Shown: positions 51,573-60,542, counted from the first letter of the stretch. The stretch: 64,000 bases of DNA from an uncultured Acidobacteriota bacterium (GCA_937873515.1 CALMYB010000013.1:310001-374000), one strand, 5' to 3'. The notes: generated by a model not told the origin, from the letters alone. Numbers and translations: made by a program.

Positions 51573-51598
51573 TATCAGTTTATGCTATCATTCTCAAT

Positions 51599-51858
51599 GT
51601 GAACCGCAAGCATCTTTAGACTCTAGATTCCATATTTGCGGTTCCAACGCGGGCGAATATTAAGTTCGGCGATCTTGAGAAGTTGATGTCCGCCCTTGAG
51701 GCCGAGTTGATCAGGGTCGTGGCTCACGGATCGCTTTCGTTATGCCAAGCGGCTTGAAATGGGAAGCCCACAGGCCGCATCCGCAGAAGGAAGCCAAGAA
51801 ATATCAGATTGAGTCGCTTAGGGACTTTCTAGTGTTGGCAGGTGTTAGAGATGAGTGA
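51599..51858 (+). pseudogene. hicA: hicA toxin gene, inactivated
   Basis: Frame one starts GTG AAC CGC AAG CAT CTT and hits TAG at codon 7, then continues TLDSIFAVPTRANIKFGDLE and KLMSALEAEL, the usual HicA entry. The second half, GRGSRIAFVMPSGLKWEAHR, PHPQKEAKKYQIESLRDFLV and LAGV, is in another frame and ends at 51858. HicA toxins normally read GRGSRVRxALNG then FHRPHPEKE. Thus there is at least one nonsense change and one frameshift. The toxin is dead while the antitoxin gene next to it survives. Confidence 0.82.
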
Positions 51859-52186
51859 AGTAATGGAGTATAAGGGCTTTAAAGCCCGGATCGAATTCTC
51901 GGCAGATGACGAGGTCTTTTTTGGGAGACTTCTAAGCATCGACGACGTTGTTACGTTTGAGGGTAAAACCGTCCGCGAGCTAAAGCGGGCGATGAAAGAT
52001 GCCGTCGAATTTCATCTTGAGCTTTGCAAGAAAACGGGTCGGAGTCCGAAGAAGGGCTACTCAGGAAAGTTATTGTTCAGACTGCCGGCGGATCTGCACG
52101 CAAGGATCGCAGAGGCCGCTCTTTCCAGCGGCAAGAGCATCAACGAATGGGGACGCGAGGCCCTGGAGACCGCGGTGAAGGTATAG
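51851..52186 (+). CDS. hicB: HicB-family antitoxin
   Basis: 111 residues from ATG 51851 (an ATG at 51863 is also plausible, giving the usual MEYKGF start). The partial RNase H-like fold of HicB is visible: YKGFKARIEFSADDEVFFGR, LLSIDDVVTFEGKTVRELKR and AMKDAVEFHLELC. A ribbon-helix-helix DNA-binding tail follows (RLPADLHARIAEAALSSGKS, INEWGREALE). It overlaps the end of the broken hicA. It may survive by chance or still regulate another target. Confidence 0.88.
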   Translation: MSEVMEYKGFKARIEFSADDEVFFGRLLSIDDVVTFEGKTVRELKRAMKDAVEFHLELCKKTGRSPKKGYSGKLLFRLPADLHARIAEAALSSGKSINEWGREALETAVKV

Positions 52187-52265
52187 CGAGTAGCAGTAAC
52201 GGCCCGCTTCGTCATTGGTATTCAGAAAGGCAACGGGTGACCATTAATATTTTCAAAAGCAGATC

Positions 52266-53321
52266 GTGGACGCAACATTCACACGGCCAAAATACTGGCT
52301 CTTCTCACGCGAGATCGATCTATCGGTCTTCTTGGGAAGTGCGGTCGCGTCCTTGCTGCTGCTTGCGGTCGGATGGCAGTTAGGTATCTTGAACGCGGAG
52401 ACGCCGGATTGGACGTGGGTCTCGGCGGTGCTGCTCATCGATGTTGCTCACGTTTGGTCAACATCGTTCCGTGTCTATTTCGACGTCGCTGAATTCAAAC
52501 GCCGGATCTGGCTCTACACGCTTGTGCCGGTCGGCGGTTACGCGATCGGAGTTGCGCTCTATTCCGAGGGCGAGCTTCTCTTTTGGAAGGTGCTTGCGGC
52601 GGTCGCCGTATTTCATTTCGTTCGGCAGCAGTTCGGTTGGGTCAATCTCTACCGAAGGAAGCTCGGCGAGACCGGACGCGTAACGTGGTGGATCGACGCG
52701 GCGGCAGTTTACTTAGCGAGCGTATATCCGATCGTCTTTTGGTGTACGAGTTTGCCGAGGAATTTCGAGTGGTTCGTACCCGGCGATTTCGAGGCGTTTC
52801 CTGCATTCTTAGAAAGGATCGTTTTCGTGCTTTACGTTGCGGCGCTGACGGCGTATTTCGCAAAGTCCGTCTATCAATATTTTGCGGAAGGTTTCCTGAA
52901 CATCGGCAAGGATATTATCGTCGCGACGACCGCCATTTGCTGGTACGTCGGCATCGTCTATTTCAATTCCGACTATGCGTTCACGGTGACGAATGTCGTC
53001 ATTCACGGCGTGCCGTATTTTGCGTTGATATACTTTTATGCGAAGTTCAGACGCGAGACGAGCGGACGGGTCTATAAAACGCTTTCGTCGAATTGGGTAT
53101 TTTTTCTTGCAACGCTCTGGGCGATCGCGTATATCGAAGAACTGTTCTGGCATCGCGGCGTTTGGCACGAGAAGCAATGGCTTTTCGGCTCGGATTGGGA
53201 TTGGACGCGTAACATTCGCACCTTCGTCGTGCCGCTGCTCGCCGTGCCGCAGTTGACGCATTACGTGCTCGACGGTTTTATTTGGCGGCGGAAGAACAAT
53301 CCGGATTTCAGGCTTTTTTAG
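52266..53321 (+). CDS. Multi-pass membrane protein with conserved histidines
   Basis: 351 residues from GTG 52266. About seven or eight hydrophobic segments are present (VFLGSAVASLLLLAVGWQLG; FLERIVFVLYVAALTAYFA; IIVATTAICWYVGIVYF). Conserved-looking polar sites lie near the membrane: LIDVAHVWSTSFRVY, FHFVRQQFGWVNLYRRK, VVIHGVPYFALIYFY and LTHYVLDGFIWR. Spaced His residues recall membrane oxygenases such as Brp/Blh-type or desaturase-like enzymes, but no motif is complete enough for a call. The lipoprotein gene starts directly at its stop. Confidence 0.75.
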   Translation: MDATFTRPKYWLFSREIDLSVFLGSAVASLLLLAVGWQLGILNAETPDWTWVSAVLLIDVAHVWSTSFRVYFDVAEFKRRIWLYTLVPVGGYAIGVALYSEGELLFWKVLAAVAVFHFVRQQFGWVNLYRRKLGETGRVTWWIDAAAVYLASVYPIVFWCTSLPRNFEWFVPGDFEAFPAFLERIVFVLYVAALTAYFAKSVYQYFAEGFLNIGKDIIVATTAICWYVGIVYFNSDYAFTVTNVVIHGVPYFALIYFYAKFRRETSGRVYKTLSSNWVFFLATLWAIAYIEELFWHRGVWHEKQWLFGSDWDWTRNIRTFVVPLLAVPQLTHYVLDGFIWRRKNNPDFRLF

Positions 53322-53930
53322 ATGAGCAAGAGAGTAAAGACCACGCTTTTCGCAGCGGCACTCGCGGCCGTGAGTCTCTTCGCGTCCTGCAAAAGCTCAG
53401 CGAATTCTCCAAGTTCGGGCATCTTCGGTCCCGCGGATCAAACTGAACAGGCGGCCGAGCTTGTCGTTCAGGCAAATCAGGACCTCCAAAAGATCAAGGT
53501 GCTTTACGAAGACAACGAGGGAAAGCGCATCGAGATAAAGAAGGCGATGGAGGCGAATGATACTGAGGCCGCCAAGCGGATCGCGAACGAGGTCGAAAAG
53601 CTCATCAACGACGGTGCGACATCCGCCAACGACGCGATCGACAAACTCCAAAAGGCCCAGGAGATGGAGATCAACGACGATTACCGCGAATACCTGCGGC
53701 TGAAGGAGCAAAGCCTAAAGCTCGAAGCGGAGGCTTTTGACTACTATCGGCAGGCCGCGAAGATCCTCAACGAAAATTTCGATCCGAAGGACACGGCAAA
53801 ACGAGACAAGGTGAAGGTCGATTTCAAGGATCTTAGCGACAAATATCTCGAAACAATGGAACGCGCCCGAGATTACAGCCACCGCGCCAACGAACTCGCA
53901 AAAGAGGTCGCCCTCAAGGAGCAAAAGTAA
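53322..53930 (+). CDS. Coiled-coil lipoprotein
   Basis: 202 residues. The signal ends in a lipobox, LFASC (KTTLFAAALAAVSLFASC), followed by a Ser/Asn-rich stretch. The remainder is almost entirely helical and charged (QAAELVVQANQDLQKIKVLY, EDNEGKRIEIKKAMEANDTE, YLRLKEQSLKLEAEAFDYYR), so a coiled coil is expected. No family name. The gene directly abuts the membrane protein upstream, which suggests joint work at the inner or outer membrane. Confidence 0.78.
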   Translation: MSKRVKTTLFAAALAAVSLFASCKSSANSPSSGIFGPADQTEQAAELVVQANQDLQKIKVLYEDNEGKRIEIKKAMEANDTEAAKRIANEVEKLINDGATSANDAIDKLQKAQEMEINDDYREYLRLKEQSLKLEAEAFDYYRQAAKILNENFDPKDTAKRDKVKVDFKDLSDKYLETMERARDYSHRANELAKEVALKEQK

Positions 53931-53982
53931 AGCGCGATCTGCTTTCGAAGATCACGCCTTAACTTCATTTGCCGCTAGCGGG

Positions 53983-54987
53983 TCAGATCACTCTGCCCGG
54001 AAACGAAGAACCATTCAACATCACACGCGGCATCGCCGGCATCCTTGGGGCCGGCATCGGCTGCAGCACTTCGCGGTCAAAATTTATTCCGCTGTCTTTC
54101 GCTTTTTCAGGAGTGACGGTAACGGTCTTTCTCGCACCTTTTCGCTCGAAAGTAATGCTAAGATCGCCCTTGGTAGCGTTCAATTCACGGATCAGATCGG
54201 CGCCTTCTTTTATCTGCTTGCCGTTTGCCTCGGTAAGAATATCGCCGGCCTTAATGCCAGCTTTTGCGGCAGGCGAAACTTCAGCGACGTTCGTTACCAG
54301 CAGGCCGCCGCCGACGTTGTAGCTATCGGCGAGCTGCTTTGTAAGCGGCATAATGCCGACGCCGATCTCGCGATCAGAACGCATATTCCAGCGGAGAACC
54401 TCGCGTTTCCCCTCAGGGAAAGTAAACACACGCTCTTCCATATTTCCAGGCACCTTTAGCGTTTCGAGTTCCTTGAGGATCTTCATATCCGGCATTTCGC
54501 CGGGCAGGGTCATGGGTGCGGCCATTCGAAAGTTTCCGTTCTGGAATGCAGGGCCGGGACGCTTGCCGATCGTTGCTGTCAGGTTCATCTCGCTGCCGCT
54601 TCGAAGGACGCCGATCTTAACTTCATGGTCGGGTGCGATCTCAGAGACGAGACGCGAGAGCTTGCGGACGCTCGTAACCTCTTCACCGCCAACGCTTACG
54701 ATAACGTCGCCCGCGATGATGCCGGCTTTTGCGGCAGGCGAATCGTCGACCACGCTTTTTACCGCGACGCCGCGAACACTCGAGAGGCCAAACTTCGCAC
54801 TGTTTTCCTTGTTGACGTTCTCCGTCTCGACGCCGAGATAACCGCCGTCATCCGGATTTATCGTAAAGGCAAAAGTGCGCTCAATACTCTTTGGTGCGCC
54901 GTCCGCCTTTTTTTCGGCAGCTTGTCCGAGGGCACTTGCGGCGAGCGTGAGAACCGTTGCTGAGATCAAAAATGATCGTATCGACAT
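53983..54987 (-). CDS. Secreted protein with two PDZ domains
   Basis: 334 residues with a signal peptide (FLISATVLTLAASALGQA). Two PDZ domains: DDGGYLGVETENVNKENSAK with VDDSPAAKAGIIAGDVIVSV and, near 225-310, IGVGIMPLTKQLADSYNVGG with EVSPAAKAGIKAGDILTEAN. There is no protease domain in front, so it differs from DegP/HtrA; it probably binds C-terminal peptides in the periplasm. It converges with the lipoprotein gene. Confidence 0.85.
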   Translation of the reverse strand: MSIRSFLISATVLTLAASALGQAAEKKADGAPKSIERTFAFTINPDDGGYLGVETENVNKENSAKFGLSSVRGVAVKSVVDDSPAAKAGIIAGDVIVSVGGEEVTSVRKLSRLVSEIAPDHEVKIGVLRSGSEMNLTATIGKRPGPAFQNGNFRMAAPMTLPGEMPDMKILKELETLKVPGNMEERVFTFPEGKREVLRWNMRSDREIGVGIMPLTKQLADSYNVGGGLLVTNVAEVSPAAKAGIKAGDILTEANGKQIKEGADLIRELNATKGDLSITFERKGARKTVTVTPEKAKDSGINFDREVLQPMPAPRMPAMPRVMLNGSSFPGRVI

Positions 54988-55256
54988 AAATATAAGACCT
55001 CCAGTAAGTTATGAGAATTGGGAAAACGTCCGGGTCCGGCTTGTTCCAACCGGACACCGCAATTTAAGCTTAATTACGCAAACCCAAATAGGTTTGTTGC
55101 ACCGCACCCTAATGCGCGTTGTCTTTTCCACAGAAAAAATCTTGGAAGAAGCTCGGTGCCTATTGGCTTATCCGAACCGAATTCGTCAACCCACTCACCA
55201 CCGCCCAGAGCTGTCCGAGTGGCAATATTTGCTCGAAAAAAAAATGAAATTGGCGC
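54988..55256. other. Gap upstream of the FG-GAP operon; no gene
   Basis: No supported gene. The stretch contains a nine-A run (55236-55244) that lies 12 nt before the -35 element of the promoter that follows. Frames on either strand in 54988-55550 have no ribosome sites or family features. A small hairpin GCAGG-GAAAA-CCTGC lies in the leader at 55506-55520. Confidence 0.5.
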
Positions 55257-55287
55257 TTGACATTTTTCGCGGGGGGGGGGGTACAGT
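55257..55287 (+). promoter_or_regulatory. Promoter with a G11 spacer, upstream of the FG-GAP operon
   Basis: TTGACA (55257-55262), spacer of 19 nt (TTTTTCGC plus G11), then TACAGT (55282-55287). The consensus -35 is perfect; the -10 matches 4 of 6. A spacer of 17 nt is optimal for sigma-70 promoters, so a loss of two G would strengthen it. The next gene begins at 55551 after a leader of about 255 nt. Confidence 0.6.
55271..55281 (+). repeat. G11 homopolymer in the promoter spacer
   Basis: Eleven G directly before the -10 of the FG-GAP operon promoter. Length changes would alter the -35 to -10 distance. Confidence 0.75.
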
Positions 55288-55550
55288 TTTGGAAATTCTT
55301 CCACTATGAATACAAATGAGATCCTCACCTCGCGCCATCTTTTTACCTCTCTACGCCAACTCCTACACTGAGTGCGCGAAACCCGACCGGACAACTTGTA
55401 GCAATCGGAATTTCTCTTCATTAGCGGCATCTACGCTCGTGGAAGAAGTTTTTGCGCTTACTTGGTGTGCGCTCGCTTCGCGTGAATACCGCCAACCGAA
55501 TGCAGGCAGGGAAAACCTGCGCTGCTTAACCCTAGACAAAAGGAGAGAAT

Positions 55551-56135
55551 ATGACGCACAAGAATTCCATTCTAATTATCGCTGGGGTAGTTCTACTAGT
55601 CGCTTCCTTAGCATTTGCCGCGCACGACCAACTTGCTGGCGGTCTTTTTCGTATTGGGACCAAATCAAACAGCAATGTGCCTGAATCCGTGATCTACGAC
55701 AACCTGTTTAGGACAGTTGTCGAATTGAAGAAGAGATCAGTCTCCGGAGAGATCGATACTAATAAGTCGCTGGCACACAGCACCTTCATTCAATCATACG
55801 GGGACTTGACGGATGCCGACTATCGAATCTTGGAAGACACTGCGATCGCCTATGTGAAAGAAGTATCACTGATCGATGAGCAAGCAAAGGCCATGATCGA
55901 CCAGACCCGTCAAAAGTTTGCGAATGGGATAGTTCCTCGGAACAGTCCGGTACCTCCTGAACTCATTAAGCTCCAAAACGAACGTAATGCCATGGCATTG
56001 ACCTACCGAGATCGACTGAGGGATGCCTTAGGCGCCGAAAGATTTGTGGAGGTCGAGAAGTTCATTGTCGAGAAATGGGGCGGAAAGATCAAGCAAGTGC
56101 GCTTGTCAGACGTGAAACTCGAAGAGGTTCAGTAA
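55551..56135 (+). CDS. Hypothetical exported protein, first gene of the FG-GAP operon
   Basis: 194 residues, AAAGGAGA ribosome site. An N-terminal export or anchor helix (NSILIIAGVVLLVASLAFAA) is followed by a helical, charged protein (IYDNLFRTVVELKKRSVSGE; IDEQAKAMIDQTRQKFANGI). No domain is recognised. The next gene, an FG-GAP protein, begins 22 nt downstream, and a third exported protein follows it, so they are likely one transcript controlled by the G11 promoter. Confidence 0.75.
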   Translation: MTHKNSILIIAGVVLLVASLAFAAHDQLAGGLFRIGTKSNSNVPESVIYDNLFRTVVELKKRSVSGEIDTNKSLAHSTFIQSYGDLTDADYRILEDTAIAYVKEVSLIDEQAKAMIDQTRQKFANGIVPRNSPVPPELIKLQNERNAMALTYRDRLRDALGAERFVEVEKFIVEKWGGKIKQVRLSDVKLEEVQ

Positions 56136-56157
56136 GCGAAAGGAGGAGAAACAGATC

Positions 56158-58698
56158 ATGAAAAAAAGAGCGTTCATCTGCACCATTTTTATCTTGGCTG
56201 GATTCGTTACCTTTGCGCCCCAAATTTATGGCCAAACCGTCTTTTGGCATACCGGTGTGAGCTACAATCCGCGTCTGCGACACGTTAACGGGTTGGCTGA
56301 GACTTGGTTGGACTACGCAGCAGGGCTGTATTACAATCCCGCCGTCAACGGCGAGCTTTACCGGGCCGATATTAACGAAGGTTCTCTTGACGAAGGCTAT
56401 AGTGTCGGGCAAAGAGACGTAATTCCGGCGGAAGTATTGCTAACGTCAACGAACTACGTTGAGGGGAAGACCTATTGCACGAGTGGTACACACTTTGTCA
56501 TTGATCGGGAAACAGGGCACAGGTACGTTATCCAACGCGTCTATCCCTGCATAACGATTCCGCCCCCACTTCCTTGTCTAGATGGTAACGCGTGCTCCAC
56601 GCCGACCCCGACCCCAACTCCAACTCCAACTCCGACTTCGACTTCGACGGTGACTGTCGATGAAGTGGGTTTCCTGCATGATCGGCCGATCCGTAAGCTG
56701 GCAGATCGTGCCTACATCGAAGATCCGGGAGCCGATGGAACGGTTGCGACGTGGAAAAGAGTTGGCAATCCCAATTATCCTGTCGCTTATAAAAAGGGTA
56801 CGGATATGTCTCTATTTGCAAAGTTCTCGATAACCCCGCCTACAGCAAGCAATATTCCTGCGAAGCTAAGGGTAACACGCAACGGTGCAACCGTTGGTTC
56901 CCCAAGAGACGTGATACTGACGGGAAGCCAGTTGCGGGTGGACGATTTTTCGATTCCGTTCTTAAATATCGAGTCCGGCCCGTTCGTTAAGATGGCGGAA
57001 TATGAGCTCAAGTGGCAGATTTCATTTGACAACGGAACATCTTGGAAAGAAACGGGCGAGAGTAACCATCAGATACATTGGCTTTTCGCTGACCCGCCGA
57101 ATGAGGCAACTTTCAGACCCTTCGAGAATTCGAATGGCGAGTCGTACCAAGGACTATATGACGAAGCCCTCAAATGGTCAACCGGCCTAGTACGCGACAA
57201 TGAATCCGACTTCAAAAAGGTGATCAAGAAGATCAACGCTAAAGTTGCAAGAAGGATCAATTATCATCCGACGCAGCGGACTTACGACTCTAACCCGTTA
57301 GATATTTTGCACGACCCACTTGTGAATGAGGATGGCGCCGTTTGCTACGATAACGCGTTGATCCTGCATGGCCTCCTGCAGAGCATTGGCTTCTTTGATT
57401 CAACCATGACGTTCTTCTGGGGTGGCGATCCGGCAACCGAAAAGCGTAACTATTATTGCATTGGACTTGGATGCAACGTTGAGGGCCGTGCGACGATGCA
57501 AGTAAAACGCGATCAGCTAGGAAGCTTCGGCTCGGGCGAGTACGTTAGACCTAATCCAGAGTTTACCTATCACGCTGTTGTAAACTACGACGGTACCACT
57601 TATGATCCTTCATACGGGATCATTCAAGGCTCGAGTCTATCCGGGCTGTTAACCGCGGTAAAGGTATATTCGGCCAATCCTCCAAATCCCCCTCAAGCTC
57701 CCGAATGCGTCCATTACGACGATGCGACTGACCTGCTTGTAACTAGTTCGTCCTTTCGTGACCCGACTCCAAGTGCGAACAACGACACATTGAAGTTCTG
57801 TTCCCCGATTGACCGTAGTTTAACGGCGAGCGCGAATTCGTACCGTTTTGACCCGAACGGCGGGGCAGACATCGCTATCGTGGACGGGACGACAGGTGAA
57901 TGGAAAGTTTTGGACGACACAGGTGAAACCTTTAGTCTTCAAACACTTGAACGCGATCCGGCCTTAGATGTCCTTGCTGCAGCTGATTATGACGGCGATG
58001 GACTCACCGATCCCGCTGTTTGGTATGCGGACGGAAGTTTCTTTTTCCGGACGAGCACGAATTATTATAAAGTGAATCCGTCAATGTGGAGGCCTAGGGA
58101 GACCAACGAGATGGTTGTGCCGGGAGACTACGATGGAGATGGCAAGGCGGACATTGCGGCTTGGCGGGCCTCTGATGGTCGTTGGTCGATTCGTCAGAGT
58201 TCAGACGGTCTCGACGCTCAGATTTCGTGGGGGCTTGGCAGCCTCGGCGATCTCCCCACGCCGGGCGATTTTGACAATGATGGCAAGACCGATGCCGCAG
58301 TTTGGCGCGCTTCAACCGGTGATTGGTGGATCCGACGCTCCTCCGATACTCAAATGCAAGTAATTCACCTTGGAATGAACGGCGATATACCCGTCCAAGG
58401 AGATTATGACGGGGATGGCACAACCGATTTCGCAGTTGTACGACCCTCGACAGGTGTCTGGTACGTACTGGAGAGCGGAAAGGCCTATCAGTTGTGGGTT
58501 TACCAAGGCCCCATTTTTGCAAGTGGCGATCTGCCTGTGCCTACCGACTACAACTCGGACAGTATGACAGATGTTGCTATATGGAGTCGCTCTTCCGGAG
58601 CTTGGTATATACGGGACAGCCAAACCGGAGAGACGCGGTTGGAAGTCTTTGGACTGCCGGTGGATGCGCCGGCGATCTCTGCCTCGGCCACAAGGTGA
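56158..58698 (+). CDS. Secreted FG-GAP/VCBS-repeat protein with transglutaminase-like segment
   Basis: 846 residues, ribosome site AAAGGAGG. Signal peptide (FICTIFILAGFVTFAPQIYG). A Thr/Pro linker (TPTPTPTPTPTPTSTSTVT) falls near residues 145-165. Near 370-420 is DGAVCYDNALILHGLLQSIG (Cys396) in a context like a transglutaminase core, but the His/Asp partners are not certain. The C-terminal about 240 residues are four or five FG-GAP/VCBS repeats with calcium-type DxDxDG loops: ADYDGDGLTDPAVWY, GDYDGDGKADIAAWR, GDFDNDGKTDAAVWR, GDYDGDGTTDFAVVR. Such blades form beta-propellers on the cell surface. Confidence 0.85.
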   Translation: MKKRAFICTIFILAGFVTFAPQIYGQTVFWHTGVSYNPRLRHVNGLAETWLDYAAGLYYNPAVNGELYRADINEGSLDEGYSVGQRDVIPAEVLLTSTNYVEGKTYCTSGTHFVIDRETGHRYVIQRVYPCITIPPPLPCLDGNACSTPTPTPTPTPTPTSTSTVTVDEVGFLHDRPIRKLADRAYIEDPGADGTVATWKRVGNPNYPVAYKKGTDMSLFAKFSITPPTASNIPAKLRVTRNGATVGSPRDVILTGSQLRVDDFSIPFLNIESGPFVKMAEYELKWQISFDNGTSWKETGESNHQIHWLFADPPNEATFRPFENSNGESYQGLYDEALKWSTGLVRDNESDFKKVIKKINAKVARRINYHPTQRTYDSNPLDILHDPLVNEDGAVCYDNALILHGLLQSIGFFDSTMTFFWGGDPATEKRNYYCIGLGCNVEGRATMQVKRDQLGSFGSGEYVRPNPEFTYHAVVNYDGTTYDPSYGIIQGSSLSGLLTAVKVYSANPPNPPQAPECVHYDDATDLLVTSSSFRDPTPSANNDTLKFCSPIDRSLTASANSYRFDPNGGADIAIVDGTTGEWKVLDDTGETFSLQTLERDPALDVLAAADYDGDGLTDPAVWYADGSFFFRTSTNYYKVNPSMWRPRETNEMVVPGDYDGDGKADIAAWRASDGRWSIRQSSDGLDAQISWGLGSLGDLPTPGDFDNDGKTDAAVWRASTGDWWIRRSSDTQMQVIHLGMNGDIPVQGDYDGDGTTDFAVVRPSTGVWYVLESGKAYQLWVYQGPIFASGDLPVPTDYNSDSMTDVAIWSRSSGAWYIRDSQTGETRLEVFGLPVDAPAISASATR

Positions 58699-58769
58699 GG
58701 CTTCGTTTGGGTCCTCCTATCATGTATGTTAGGGGGACCCGTTTTACGCAAAGCAGGAGGAAATGACTA

Positions 58770-59456
58770 ATGAAGAATCTTGGTTTTAGGTTTTATGGCG
58801 GTTGGCTGGGACTGATCGCGCTTGCCATGCTTTTTTCGGGTCTAGGGTATTGGCTCGCCGGTTCCGACAAGGTCGAGACTGTGATGGCCCAAACAAGCAA
58901 TTCCAACGCCGCTGCGTTGCCGACACCCGATGAGAAGCGCCGCTTTACCCAAGACGAGCTTATGCCTGCGTACTGCCATCTCGATTCGATTCGCACCCGA
59001 ATCATTCGTGAGATGTACGAGAATAGACCAGACCTTGCCTTGGTTGGTGCATATAAGATGGTCAGTTGCGGAGGAGACAGGCCCCCCGCCAGTGTTGGTA
59101 CGGCGCACTCATTTAGGAGCCGAAAGATCGCGAATGACAGCCTTATCGTGCATGTTAATGTCTATCCCGACGTTGAGGCAGCAAAGATGGGATATATCTT
59201 AGGAAATGATCTGATGCAGATGGGCGGAATGTTCCCGATGCCGAATGTCGGAGACGAAGGGGTCATTTTTAAGTTCGGTAGCTCATCTGCCAAGATGACT
59301 TGGGTAGTAGCACGCTACAGGATCGGCAAGGTAGAGGTTCATATTAGTTTCGAGAATGGGCGAATGCCGACCGCGAGAAATGAGGCAGAGTTGATAAAGA
59401 TCGTCCGCGTCCTGGAACCGGCCATCGACACCAGCAAAGACCTCTCGGAGGACTGA
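58770..59456 (+). CDS. Hypothetical exported protein, third gene of the FG-GAP operon
   Basis: 228 residues, GGAGGAAATGACTA before the ATG. Hydrophobic anchor (LGLIALAMLFSGLGYWLAG), then a Ser/Asn-rich linker. The globular part has DELMPAYCHLDSIRTRIIRE and VHVNVYPDVEAAKMGYILGN. Two Cys could form a disulfide outside the cell. No family recognised. It is 71 nt downstream of the FG-GAP gene with no terminator evident between them. Confidence 0.7.
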   Translation: MKNLGFRFYGGWLGLIALAMLFSGLGYWLAGSDKVETVMAQTSNSNAAALPTPDEKRRFTQDELMPAYCHLDSIRTRIIREMYENRPDLALVGAYKMVSCGGDRPPASVGTAHSFRSRKIANDSLIVHVNVYPDVEAAKMGYILGNDLMQMGGMFPMPNVGDEGVIFKFGSSSAKMTWVVARYRIGKVEVHISFENGRMPTARNEAELIKIVRVLEPAIDTSKDLSED

Positions 59457-59717
59457 CTGACAGAAGCACGCTCGTCAGCAAGGGCGTAAGATGACGGCCA
59501 AAGGATGTCTATTAGCGATGTCGCACTAGAGACGGTATTGGTCATGCGTATCGCTCGGACTTCGGCAATACCTCTGTGTCCTCTGTGGTTGAAATTCTGC
59601 CCTCTGTTTGCTCGATTCCGCGTTCCTACCGTCGCTCTAGCGTAATTTTGCGAGGCGTTCGGCGGCGGAAGATCGCTCAAAGCGTGAATTCAACAACTTT
59701 CTGAACGACAGGCGAAT
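59457..59717. other. Gap carrying a duplicated tail of the neighbouring aminotransferase gene
   Basis: No gene. At 59638-59668 the minus strand reads AAERLAKLR then stop, matching the C-terminus of the aminotransferase at 63652 (AAERLAKLK). The shared bases GCGAGGCGTTCGGCGGCGG are at 59650-59668 and 63665-63683 in the same orientation, 4.0 kb apart, on either side of the surface-protein operon. Confidence 0.6.
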
Positions 59718-60542
59718 CTAGGGAGTGGGAGAATTTGCTCGCTTTTGCAACTCCGAGAGAGCATAGACGGCATTCTCTCTAACAACCTCGTCGTTGGTCG
59801 AATCTGCCAAATTTCGGAGATTGATCAAGACCGTTTCCTTACTGCCTGAGGTCAATGCTTTGCATAGCACCTTTATTTGTTCGATCAAGACGGCCCAGTG
59901 TGCGTTCGCGACGTCAATACGTCCAACTGAGTTCTTTCCGTGCATAGGATCGCCCGGCCCGGGAAATATAGATTCTCCCTGAGCGCCGGAATATACACGA
60001 TAATATTTTGTGTTTTTATCTAGTTCGAGCCCCCCAAACTCCGGATCATCCGCAGGTATTTTCTTCAGGAAAAACAAGAACTTGTCTCCGTCATCATACA
60101 TTTCGCGAATTTCCCCATTTCTGGCGATCATTTTAAATGTCTCTAGTTGCCTATCCGCGAGAGTTGTATCCGAAGGATTTTCTCGCGTAAACAAGAGCTT
60201 TTCGACCTTAAATGTATAAATCCACGCAGCAACATAGTCGCTAAGGTCAAGTTCTGCCTTCTTGTGCACCTTGCCTATGACATCGGTCTTTACGAGCTTC
60301 GCGGTAACCACGTAGTCACTGTTTGAAATATATTTGTAGATCGATTGTTCCTCGCTCTTGGCAATTGCATAAAAGGGACTGGCGTCATTCGCAAAAGTTT
60401 CGGTAGATGAGTATGCAACCGTCTTTCCGCTCGGATCAACCTTTTCAGTCGAGCCGTTTGTTGACGACCATCCCCCGAGCCGAAACGTTCCACCGGCGAA
60501 CACGGCAAGTGCGAATACAACAAAATATAAAATTTTACCCAT
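59718..60542 (-). CDS. Hypothetical secreted protein with HEAT-like C-terminus
   Basis: 274 residues. Signal peptide (ILYFVVFALAVFAGGTFRLG). A beta-rich middle (DYVVTAKLVKTDVIGKVHKK; AAWIYTFKVEKLLFTRENPS) is followed by a helical end with a HEAT-like pattern (ETVLINLRNLADSTNDEVVR, ENAVYALSELQKR). It follows the 954-residue surface protein by 18 nt and shares its transcript. The corresponding gene beside the paralogue (7457-8005) encodes a different protein, so these second genes differ while the surface protein N-terminus is conserved. Confidence 0.7.
   Translation of the reverse strand: MGKILYFVVFALAVFAGGTFRLGGWSSTNGSTEKVDPSGKTVAYSSTETFANDASPFYAIAKSEEQSIYKYISNSDYVVTAKLVKTDVIGKVHKKAELDLSDYVAAWIYTFKVEKLLFTRENPSDTTLADRQLETFKMIARNGEIREMYDDGDKFLFFLKKIPADDPEFGGLELDKNTKYYRVYSGAQGESIFPGPGDPMHGKNSVGRIDVANAHWAVLIEQIKVLCKALTSGSKETVLINLRNLADSTNDEVVRENAVYALSELQKRANSPTP

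Noticed and set aside
55316..55684. 122-residue frame in the FG-GAP operon leader
   Set aside because: It overlaps the well-supported 55551 gene in a different frame and has no signal or family features.
56600..56650. CCGACC/CCAACT repeats in the FG-GAP gene as a phase-variable tract
   Set aside because: It encodes the Thr/Pro linker and is imperfect; six-base units would not shift the frame.
59080..59092. Run of six C in the 58.8 kb gene as a further switch
   Set aside because: Too short to be notable and inside a gene with no alternate frame of interest.
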